A program made the translations under genes and the position numbers. The notes beneath the pieces were generated by a model. The model searched no databases, had not been told where the DNA came from, and saw only the letters and a list, made by a program, of their open reading frames with translations. Positions 8,136-13,290 of a DNA stretch of 13,290 nt are shown piece by piece (the first letter of the stretch is position 1; each line of letters starts with the position of its first letter). This DNA is from Candidatus Saccharimonadota bacterium (GTDB lineage: Bacteria > Eremiobacterota > Xenobia > Xenobiales > Xenobiaceae): assembly GCA_004554425.1 (NCBI GenBank), contig SFMI01000046.1, positions 1-13,290 of the forward strand, in the 5' to 3' direction.

Positions 8136-8689
8136 AGAAGTAGATCTAGTCCGACTGCCAAATCAGAACATGTTTCTATTTTGGCATAGCGCTCGTCTTG
8201 CAACTTAGTCGCTTCACCGGCTCCATAGCCAGTGCCTACTAAGAAACAGCGGCATCCCAAGGCTAATGGGGCTTCTATATCGGTCAATTTATCACCAAAA
8301 GCTACAGATTGAGATAAGTCCAAATCCCAGTCTTTCTGGGCTTGCAAATACATACCAGGCTTGGGCTTGCGACAAGAACAATGGCGATCGGCTTCGCTTT
8401 GGGAAAATACAGGATGATGCGGACAACAATACATAGCTTGAAATTGCACTCCATAAGGGCGCAAACTATCTTGCATATATGTATATACTTTATTGACGTC
8501 ATCCATAGTAAAGTAGCCGCGAGCTACTCCGGATTGATTAGTTACCATAATTAAGCGCCAACCTTGTTTATATAAAGCGGCTAGCTTTTCCCGAACTCCC
8601 TCAATCCAACGCACTTGCTCTGGTTTATGCAAGAAATTTACTTCTTCAATTAAGGTACCGTCTCGATCTAAAAAAATAGCTTTATTCAC
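8132..8689 (-). CDS. gmhB: D-glycero-D-manno-heptose 1,7-bisphosphate 7-phosphatase (GmhB-like HAD phosphatase)
   Basis: This HAD-family phosphatase removes the C7 phosphate of heptose bisphosphate, making ADP-heptose precursors for LPS core or glycoprotein glycans in the cytosol. The 185-residue protein has the DRDGT nucleophile motif (D8, D10), TNQSG (50-54), RKPKPGM (107-113) and GDKLTD (D133, D137). The structural zinc ligands typical of GmhB are present: C89 and H91 in CPHHP, and C104 and C106 in CSC. The length is normal. The related HisB N-terminal histidinol phosphatase is the main alternative, since it shares the same fold and zinc loop. No his gene is nearby, so GmhB is preferred. 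The start is GTG at 8687-8689, with AAGGAA eight bases upstream on the minus strand. No other heptose gene lies in the window. The gene stands alone on this strand. Confidence 0.9.
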   Translation of the reverse strand: MNKAIFLDRDGTLIEEVNFLHKPEQVRWIEGVREKLAALYKQGWRLIMVTNQSGVARGYFTMDDVNKVYTYMQDSLRPYGVQFQAMYCCPHHPVFSQSEADRHCSCRKPKPGMYLQAQKDWDLDLSQSVAFGDKLTDIEAPLALGCRCFLVGTGYGAGEATKLQDERYAKIETCSDLAVGLDLLL

Positions 8690-8697
8690 GAATAAAA

Positions 8698-8703
8698 TTC
8701 CTT
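8698..8703 (-). promoter_or_regulatory. Ribosome binding site supporting the GTG start of gmhB
   Basis: The minus strand reads AAGGAA here, eight bases before the GTG at 8689. The GTG places the DRDGT motif at residues 8-12, as expected for this family. Confidence 0.65.
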
Positions 8704-8889
8704 TGTTTTGTATTTTAGTTCACTCGCTGAGAAGCAGACTCAAATCTGTCTAAAGCTCTTGATAGTTGGTCTTTTTTTTTCCTGCTGCACTAAAAGCAAA
8801 TTGGCTTTTTAGGCCATTCTTAACCGAAGTACTTCACCTCTTAGGTAGGGGATAAAGGTTGGTATGGCGAACCGGCCCGGAGAGAATGC

Positions 8890-8982
8890 CGCGAAATGCA
8901 CTAGCATTTGCGCTTATTGAGAGAGACGTGATAGTTGCATTCCTGTCGAGTTGCAGCGTCATTTCTAGCATGAACAATAAGC
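8890..8982 (+). ncRNA. Candidate structured RNA or cmk 5' leader
   Basis: Two nested or adjacent stems are visible by eye. CGC(G)AAATGC pairs with GCATTTGCG (8890-8912, four-base loop, one bulged G). CTTATTG pairs with CAATAAG (8913-8919 with 8975-8981). Inside the second, GACG (8925-8928) could pair with CGTC (8957-8960). The stems would stack directly on each other. I do not recognise a known riboswitch, SRP RNA, 6S RNA or RNase P signature. Calling it an RNA element is inference from pairing potential and base composition. Confidence 0.25.
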
Positions 8983-9028
8983 TCCCGCCTTTGTAGGTAG
9001 TTATAGAAGTGCGTTTGCGTGCATATAT

Positions 9029-9033
9029 GAGGG
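9029..9033 (+). promoter_or_regulatory. Ribosome binding site choosing the ATG at 9045 for cmk
   Basis: GAGGG lies 11 bases before the ATG at 9045. From that ATG the Walker A motif falls at residues 12-20, close to the N-terminus as is usual for Cmk. The in-frame upstream starts GTG 9009 and ATG 9027 lack a comparable site and would add 12 or 6 extra residues. Confidence 0.5.
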
Positions 9034-9044
9034 ACTCCAGAACT

Positions 9045-9743
9045 ATGTGTAATTGCAATATCAATATCGCTATCGATGGGCCAGCTGCCGGAGGTAAAAC
9101 CACAGTGGCTCGCTTAGTTGCTGCTCGCTTAGGATTACTGTATTTAGATACTGGCATGATGTACAGGGCCGCAACTTGGCAAGCTCTGGAGAAAAATTGT
9201 GCTTTAGATGACGAGCAAGCTTTAGGATTGCTAGCTCAAAACTTGGACTTGCGCCTTGAACCTGACAAAGACAGCGCCGCTGGTTGCAAAGTTTTTGTGG
9301 ACGGACGTGACATCACTGCTGATTTGCATAGTCCCAGAGTAAGTGGGGCCGTATCTAAAGTGGCCAGCTGTTCGGCTGTTAGGGCGGACATGGTAAAAAG
9401 GCAAAAACGAATTGCCGATGAGGGCGGTATCGTTATGGCCGGCCGCGATATTTGCACCGTTGTTCTGCCTGATGCTAGGTTGAAATATTTCTTGGATGCC
9501 AGCTTAGAGGAGAGAGCTCGCCGCCGTTTGCTGGATATGCAAAGCCGTCCCGGTAATACTCTCACTTACGATGATATTTATAAGCAACTAGCCGAGCGTG
9601 ACTATGAAGATACTCATCGAGCTGATTCTCCTTTAGTCAAAGCACCTGGAGCTTCTTATATAGATTGCAGTTCTCTTAGTGCTGAAGAAGTAGCCGATAT
9701 AATTTGTCGTGATTATGCTGAGGCAGCCTCTGCCCATGAGTGA
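9045..9743 (+). CDS. cmk: Cytidylate kinase
   Basis: Cmk phosphorylates CMP and dCMP to the diphosphates, using ATP, in the cytosol. It recycles CMP released by phospholipid and RNA turnover. From the chosen start the protein has 232 residues, normal for the family. It shows the P-loop GPAAGGKTT (12-20), then DTGMMYRA, the CMP-binding segment around SPRVSGAVSKVASCSAVR, and GRDICTVVLPDA. The lid region is RDYEDTHRADSPLVKA. All are standard Cmk signatures. The start at 9045 is preferred over 9009 because of the GAGGG site and because Cmk normally begins just before IAIDGP. The last 8 bp overlap plsC, indicating translational coupling. CMP is a by-product of phosphatidate-derived lipid synthesis, so pairing with plsC makes metabolic sense. 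Confidence 0.95.
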   Translation: MCNCNINIAIDGPAAGGKTTVARLVAARLGLLYLDTGMMYRAATWQALEKNCALDDEQALGLLAQNLDLRLEPDKDSAAGCKVFVDGRDITADLHSPRVSGAVSKVASCSAVRADMVKRQKRIADEGGIVMAGRDICTVVLPDARLKYFLDASLEERARRRLLDMQSRPGNTLTYDDIYKQLAERDYEDTHRADSPLVKAPGASYIDCSSLSAEEVADIICRDYAEAASAHE

Positions 9744-10560
9744 GCAAAGCCAAGGTCAGAATACCGACGCCTTATCGGATAAGTCGGTAGCTACTACAAA
9801 TCTTGACGAAAGCTCGCCGCCTTCAGATGGTGAAGCTACCGCAGGCGCTACTGCCTTGTCCTCGCTGCGTATTATTCCCGAAAGTTTGCGCCATACGCCG
9901 TTGGGTAAAGTTTGTTTAAAGCCTCCGAACTTTAAACAAACTTTATATAAAGTTGCTCGCAGTGCCGTATATTTATACTGCAATACTTTATTTGGAGTAG
10001 ATTCTGAGGGACTGGAAAACATTCCCAAAGAAGGCGGTTGCTTAATAGCTTCCAACCATGTTTCTCTTTTCGATCCGCCTCTAGTTAGCATTGCCATCAA
10101 TTTCAGACAAGTACATTTTGTAGCTAAAAAAGAGCTTTTCATGATTCCTGTTTTAGGCAAAATTCTGGCTGGTTGTGGTTGTGTTTGGGTAGATCGAAGC
10201 TCCAAAGACGGTAGCTCCGTCAACCAAGCCATAGATTTGCTTAAAAGTGGCCGAGTGGTTGGAATTTTTCCCGAGGGTACGCGTTCTAAAGACGGAAAAT
10301 TGCAAAGAGGCAAACTTGGTGTTTCTGTTATGGCATTAAAAAGCGGTGTGCCCATAGTTCCGGCCTGTGTTTTTAACACTTATGAAATAGGGCACAATCA
10401 TGGTATACCTTGTGGACATCGCTTGAGCATTCGCTTCGGCAAGCCTATACCAGTAGCCTTAAATGAACGGCCAGATCCTAAAGCCATGAAAGAAGTTTAC
10501 AACCAAGTTATGAGCTCTATTGCTCAATTGCAAACTTTAGGGCCTGTATCTCGCTCTTAG
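9736..10560 (+). CDS. plsC: 1-acyl-sn-glycerol-3-phosphate acyltransferase (PlsC) with an extended N-terminus
   Basis: PlsC transfers an acyl chain to lysophosphatidate to make phosphatidate at the inner face of the membrane. The catalytic NHVSLFD motif supplies H108 and D113 (HX4D). FPEGTR (178-183) binds the glycerol phosphate, and GVPIVPACV is a later family motif. The first 43 or so residues are rich in Ser, Thr, Ala and Asp (SEQSQGQNTDALSDKS and onward) and look disordered. Typical PlsC proteins begin near the equivalent of residue 70. The ATG at 9736 overlaps the cmk stop by 8 bp and has GAGG 12 bases upstream. In-frame ATGs at 9709 and 9715 would lengthen the overlap. A perfect inverted repeat lies within codons 57-70. 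The family call is firm; the exact acyl acceptor is inferred. Confidence 0.93.
   Translation: MSEQSQGQNTDALSDKSVATTNLDESSPPSDGEATAGATALSSLRIIPESLRHTPLGKVCLKPPNFKQTLYKVARSAVYLYCNTLFGVDSEGLENIPKEGGCLIASNHVSLFDPPLVSIAINFRQVHFVAKKELFMIPVLGKILAGCGCVWVDRSSKDGSSVNQAIDLLKSGRVVGIFPEGTRSKDGKLQRGKLGVSVMALKSGVPIVPACVFNTYEIGHNHGIPCGHRLSIRFGKPIPVALNERPDPKAMKEVYNQVMSSIAQLQTLGPVSRS
9906..9945. repeat. Perfect 16-bp inverted repeat with an 8-nt loop inside plsC
   Basis: TAAAGTTTGTTTAAAG (9906-9921) is followed by the loop CCTCCGAA and then its exact reverse complement (9930-9945). It lies inside the plsC reading frame at codons 57-70, where the disordered N-terminal extension meets the acyltransferase domain. 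It would form a strong hairpin in the mRNA. No T-run follows, so it is not a standard terminator. Confidence 0.9.
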
Positions 10561-10610
10561 TTAAGAAGTATCGGCTTTTGTCAAGCCTGAACAAAAATGT
10601 TTATCTTAAT

Positions 10611-10634
10611 GGCAGCTCTTTTGGTAGAGTTGCC
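10611..10634 (+). other. Stem-loop in the der leader
   Basis: GGCAGCTC (10611-10618) can pair with GAGTTGCC (10627-10634) using one G-U pair, with an 8-nt loop. It lies 28 bp before the der ATG and has no T-run. It could affect der mRNA stability or mark the plsC-der boundary. This is pairing potential only. Confidence 0.3.
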
Positions 10635-10662
10635 TGTACGAAACTATAGGAAATAAAAATAC

Positions 10663-12036
10663 ATGAACAATCAAGCTAAGCCGCGTTTAAACAGCAACGC
10701 TATGGTTGCTATAGTCGGTCGCCCCAATGTGGGTAAATCGGCGCTGTTTAATCGTTTGACTGGCGAGCGCAAAGCTATTGTAGAAGATACGCCCGGTATT
10801 ACTCGTGACCGTATTTACGGCACATGCGAGTGGAACGGACGCACTTTTACAGTTTGCGATACCGGAGGTATCGATCCTAACGACCCCGATATTCTGCGCC
10901 GCGATATTCATCAGCAAGCTCAAACAGCTGTAGATGAATCTGATTTAGTGCTTTTTGTTGTTGATATTCGTGCCGGTGTCCAACCTTTGGATGAGGAAGT
11001 GGCTAATATCTTACGTCGCTCCAAAAAACCGGTATTGCTTATTGCCAACAAAGCTGAAACTTTAGATATTGAAACTCATGCTGTCGAATTTTATGCTTTG
11101 GGCATGGGTGATCCTTATCCTGTTTCAGCCATTCACGGCATCTCTACTGGAGATCTTCTGGATGCTATTTTGGAAAGATTGCCTGCCGAGGTTAAGCCAA
11201 GTGAAGAGCAGGAAGTTTCGATTGCTTTGGTAGGCCGTCCCAATGTGGGCAAATCTTCTACTATGAATCGCCTTATAGGTCAAGAACGCAGTATCGTCCA
11301 CGATCAAGCTGGAACTACGCGTGATTCAGTAGAAACCGTAGTAGAATATGGCGATAGAGTAGTGCGTTTAATTGATACTGCTGGTTTGCGTCGCCAAGCT
11401 AAAGTCGATGAAAGTGTCGAGTTCTATTCCAGCGTTAGAGCTTCCCAATCTTTGGAAAAGGCTGATGTTGCTATTTTGGTTATCGATGCCAGAGATGGTG
11501 TGGTAGCTCAAGATAAGCGTGTGGCTGGAGATATTCACGAATCAGGAAAGCCTTCTGTTATTGTAGTCAATAAATGGGACTTGGTGCGTGAATTAGCTGG
11601 AGAATATGGGGAAGGACTGGCTAACGGAGCTAAAGTAGAAGAGTGGAAGCAACGCTTTGTTAAAAAATTAGGCAAAGATCTGGAGTTTATGGCTTATGCT
11701 CCAGTTATTTTCTCTTCCGCTCTAACTGGTGATGGAGTTGACGAAATTTTGGAAGCAGCTTTAGATTCATATGACGAATCTTGCCGCCGAGTTCCTACTC
11801 CTGTGCTCAACCAAGTTGTTAAAGAAGCCGTAGCCTTAAGGCCGCCGCCAAGTTACAAGGGTGAGCGTCTGAAGATCAAGTATGTCAGTCAAAGACCCAG
11901 TGCTCCGCCTCGCTTTACTTTCAAGTGCAATTCTCCCGATTTGGTTCACTTTTCGTATAAGCGCTATCTGGAAAACCAGTTGCGTGAAGCTTTTGGTTTT
12001 GTAGGTACGCCTATAGACTTAAAGTTTGTGAAGTAA
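10663..12036 (+). CDS. der: Ribosome biogenesis GTPase Der (EngA)
   Basis: Der is an essential tandem GTPase that helps mature the 50S ribosomal subunit. The first G domain has GRPNVGKS (19-26), the G3 motif DTGG and NKAE as its G4 motif. The second has GRPNVGKS (191-198), DTAG and NKWD (303-306). The C-terminal KH-like domain (about 372-457) contains RPPPSYKGERLKIKYVSQ and ends with a GTPIDLKF motif, which is the family signature. At 457 residues it is a normal length and nothing is missing. The ATG at 10663 has AGGA about 10 bases upstream. The internal ATG at residue 14 has no ribosome binding site. The gene lies 102 bp after plsC and is followed by a good intrinsic terminator, so it probably ends the cmk-plsC-der unit. 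NKAE in place of NKxD in the first domain is, to my knowledge, a known natural variant. Confidence 0.98.
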   Translation: MNNQAKPRLNSNAMVAIVGRPNVGKSALFNRLTGERKAIVEDTPGITRDRIYGTCEWNGRTFTVCDTGGIDPNDPDILRRDIHQQAQTAVDESDLVLFVVDIRAGVQPLDEEVANILRRSKKPVLLIANKAETLDIETHAVEFYALGMGDPYPVSAIHGISTGDLLDAILERLPAEVKPSEEQEVSIALVGRPNVGKSSTMNRLIGQERSIVHDQAGTTRDSVETVVEYGDRVVRLIDTAGLRRQAKVDESVEFYSSVRASQSLEKADVAILVIDARDGVVAQDKRVAGDIHESGKPSVIVVNKWDLVRELAGEYGEGLANGAKVEEWKQRFVKKLGKDLEFMAYAPVIFSSALTGDGVDEILEAALDSYDESCRRVPTPVLNQVVKEAVALRPPPSYKGERLKIKYVSQRPSAPPRFTFKCNSPDLVHFSYKRYLENQLREAFGFVGTPIDLKFVK

Positions 12037-12050
12037 TTCGCTTGCTTGTG

Positions 12051-12100
12051 GCCCTATTTCAGCTGGTTTTTTTACATGCTGTTGAATAGGGCTTCTTTTT
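12051..12100 (+). terminator. Intrinsic terminator after der
   Basis: GCCCTATT (12051-12058) pairs perfectly with AATAGGGC (12085-12092), with an inner CAGC/GCTG stem, and is followed at once by TTCTTTTT. It begins 14 bp after the der stop codon. Stem plus T-tract is the classic Rho-independent form. Confidence 0.75.
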
Positions 12101-12291
12101 GCGAACTCTTTATGAGCCACGGCAGGCGGATATTCTGTTTCTGTGTTGAATCCCGATTTTGATGGGTGCTGAGATAGTCCGGTTGAACTGCTGAAAAGGC
12201 GGCGCGTCTTATTAGCTCTAGTTTGTTGCCTTTGAAGTAGTGCCGTTCGCTCAAAAGTGCAATTCGGCAGGAAAAAGTTTCTCATATTTTT
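12101..12291 (+). other. Intergenic region upstream of the exported stalk-domain protein
   Basis: About 190 bp lie between the der terminator and the ribosome binding site of the next gene. No gene larger than a 16-codon frame is visible. It must hold the promoter of the downstream gene, but I see no hexamer pair good enough to name. A short CTGAGA then TTGAAC order near 12170-12190 recalls a thiamine riboswitch but lacks the rest of it. Confidence 0.4.
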
Positions 12292-12296
12292 GGAGG
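12292..12296 (+). promoter_or_regulatory. Strong ribosome binding site of the last gene
   Basis: GGAGG lies seven bases before the ATG at 12304. It is among the strongest such sites in the window and fixes the start, which begins a clear signal peptide. Confidence 0.75.
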
Positions 12297-12303
12297 ACTA
12301 AGA

Positions 12304-13290
12304 ATGAACAAATTTTTCTATGGCTTTTTGACGGCTGCCATTTTACTGGGCTCTGCCGCTTCGGTAAGTGCCGCTGATTATGATTTCTATGTGCGTAACC
12401 GTCCATTTAAAGGCAGTGCCGTTATTTCCGGAGAGACTGTCAAAGCAAATTTGGATGATTTGCTTAAATCCTTGAATTACACTTGGAATTTGGACGGCAG
12501 CAAGCTGTATGTTTATACTGCCGCAGAGTCTAAGAAAAGTGTCAAGGGAGAGGCTAATGGTCCACTTCTTGACTCTAACATTACCAGCGTGATTTTTGGC
12601 GGTAAAGAATTTGTTCTGCCTACTGCTCTGAAAGCCGGTCATCTGACTGTTGATGTACAAACTTTTGCTAAATATTTTGGCTTGAAATATACAGTTTCTT
12701 CCGCCATTGGCAGTATCGATTTAATAGTTCCTGTTACTAAAGCTCAAATAGCTGCTGCCACTCCACGTTCCAGCGTTTCCAAAGGTGCTGGTAAAAATGT
12801 TGATTCAGCTAAAAAAAGTGGCGGTGAAGTGAAGTACAAACTTAACGCCCAGGGTAAGATTGAAACTGATGGCAGCAATTCTCAATCTCCTATTGCTGTC
12901 AACAGCATTGATTGGTTTAACAACGATGCTGGCGGTGCCTACACTGCTGAAGTCCATTTCAATAGCGCCAAAATTACAAATACTGGCAGCACTTCCCTGA
13001 GTGGTGTACAGTTTAACGTAAATGCAGTTCTCTATGATGGAACTGTGGTGAACACTTGGAGCAAAGATGTAGGTATTTTGGAAGCTGGACAGAGTTGCAC
13101 TTTCACTCCCGATAATCCTATTTGGTTCAATTACAACAGAGTTCCGGTCGAGTGCAAAGCTCTCATTATTCACGATCCTCCCAAAGTCGATAAGCCCGCT
13201 GAGCAACCTAAAGTAGAAGCTGCTCCGGATCCTACCGAGACTCAGGCTAAGCCTGCAGCTCCTGCTGAAGAAAAAGAGCCTGATCCTATG
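12304..13290 (+). CDS. Exported protein with copper-amine-oxidase-N-like stalk repeats and an FxLYD-like domain (3' end outside window)
   Basis: The frame is open to the window edge, giving at least 329 residues. MNKFFYGFLTAAILLGSAASVSA (shown here as positions 1-23 of the protein) forms a clear signal peptide, cleaved before ADYDF. Two similar beta-rich segments follow. Residues about 26-70 contain SGETVKANLDDLLKSLNYTW, and about 92-142 contain VDVQTFAKYFGLKYTV. Both follow the pattern of copper amine oxidase N-terminal (stalk) domains: a short strand, a leucine-rich helix, then 'LGY.v.w'. Residues about 212-280 resemble an FxLYD domain, with KITNTGSTSLSGVQ, VLYDGTVV and ILEAGQSCTF. From about 295 the chain becomes Pro/Ala/Glu/Lys-rich. 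No catalytic residues are seen, and it probably has a structural or adhesive role outside the cytoplasm. Domain names are inferred from pattern resemblance, not a search. It has its own ribosome binding site and lies after the der terminator. Confidence 0.85.
   Translation, partial: MNKFFYGFLTAAILLGSAASVSAADYDFYVRNRPFKGSAVISGETVKANLDDLLKSLNYTWNLDGSKLYVYTAAESKKSVKGEANGPLLDSNITSVIFGGKEFVLPTALKAGHLTVDVQTFAKYFGLKYTVSSAIGSIDLIVPVTKAQIAAATPRSSVSKGAGKNVDSAKKSGGEVKYKLNAQGKIETDGSNSQSPIAVNSIDWFNNDAGGAYTAEVHFNSAKITNTGSTSLSGVQFNVNAVLYDGTVVNTWSKDVGILEAGQSCTFTPDNPIWFNYNRVPVECKALIIHDPPKVDKPAEQPKVEAAPDPTETQAKPAAPAEEKEPDPM

Larger units (their letters stand above)
8690..9044. other. Divergent intergenic region between gmhB and cmk, partly GC-rich and structured
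   Basis: This 355-bp gap holds no convincing gene. The gmhB side is AT-rich. On the minus strand it has a TAAAAT -10-like box (plus 8712-8717) without a good -35, plus a run of nine T on the plus strand (8772-8780). An AT-rich hairpin pairs 8790-8797 with 8804-8812, with one bulged T. The cmk side from about 8848 is more GC-rich and can form several stems. The clearest is CTTATTG (8913-8919) with CAATAAG (8975-8981), next to a hairpin pairing AAATGC (8894-8899) with GCATTT (8904-8909) across an ACTA loop. A tiny frame of 18 codons (ATG at 8863) resembles nothing known. I found no clear promoter for cmk. Confidence 0.6.

Noticed and set aside
8733..8751. AGCAGACT shared with the hairpin at 5003-5010
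   Set aside because: An 8-mer shared twice is expected by chance in a window this size, and the surrounding sequence differs.
8864..8890. SRP (4.5S) RNA core resemblance in GGCCCGGAGAG
   Set aside because: The GGAA tetraloop closed by C-G and the following GGAAGCAG side are absent, so the match is superficial.
8834..9157. 107-codon minus-strand frame across the cmk start
   Set aside because: Its N-terminal part is antisense to the Cmk P-loop, the rest covers the structured non-coding gap, and no family is recognisable.
10621..10650. TTGGTA and TATAGG as a der promoter
   Set aside because: Four of six matches each with an 18-bp spacer, and the -10 overlaps the likely AGGA ribosome binding site.
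11035..11055. NKAE instead of NKxD in the first G domain of Der as a broken motif
   Set aside because: Glu at this position is, to my knowledge, found in other Der proteins, and all other GTPase motifs are intact.
12160..12215. Thiamine (TPP) riboswitch before the last gene
   Set aside because: CTGAGA and TTGAAC occur in order, but the conserved CTGATCTGG and AGCGTAGGGA parts are absent, and the downstream gene is not thiamine-related.

Overview
The window is a compact, mostly housekeeping stretch of a bacterial chromosome that uses the standard genetic code with a mix of ATG, GTG and TTG starts. It looks like an uncultured, probably Gram-negative-type bacterium. A GmhB-like heptose bisphosphate phosphatase, a SPOR-domain protein and two exported proteins suggest a diderm envelope. 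A copper-amine-oxidase-N-like stalk protein and a large kinase-TPR fusion suggest a lesser-known phylum. The phylum cannot be fixed from the sequence alone. There are no mobile elements, CRISPR arrays, tRNAs or rRNAs.

Left block (1-8135). The first 67 bases are the start of pdxT on the minus strand. Diverging from it is the body and tail of a CCA-adding enzyme/poly(A) polymerase family protein whose catalytic head is absent. Three plus-strand genes follow closely: a 1279-residue soluble Ser/Thr kinase with a long Ala/Ser/Pro linker and about 20 TPR units, an exported protein ending in a SPOR domain, and the replication-restart helicase priA. priA follows the SPOR gene by 16 bp, so those two are probably co-transcribed.

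Middle (8132-9044). gmhB lies on the minus strand and converges on priA; the two stop codons overlap within a shared TTAA. Upstream of gmhB is a 355-bp divergent gap before cmk. Its cmk-proximal part is GC-rich and can fold into several stems, so it may be a structured leader or a small RNA.

Right block (9045-13290). cmk and plsC overlap by 8 bp, and der follows after 102 bp. This is a familiar bacterial neighbourhood combining nucleotide metabolism, phospholipid synthesis and ribosome assembly. plsC carries an unusual Ser/Thr/Ala-rich N-terminal extension, and a perfect 16-bp inverted repeat sits just before its catalytic domain. A good intrinsic terminator follows der. The window ends inside an exported protein with two stalk-like repeats and an FxLYD-like beta domain.

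The points most worth a second look are the headless CCA enzyme, the intragenic hairpin in plsC, the structured cmk leader, and the soluble kinase-TPR fusion next to an exported SPOR protein. None of these amounts to a demonstrated new system.
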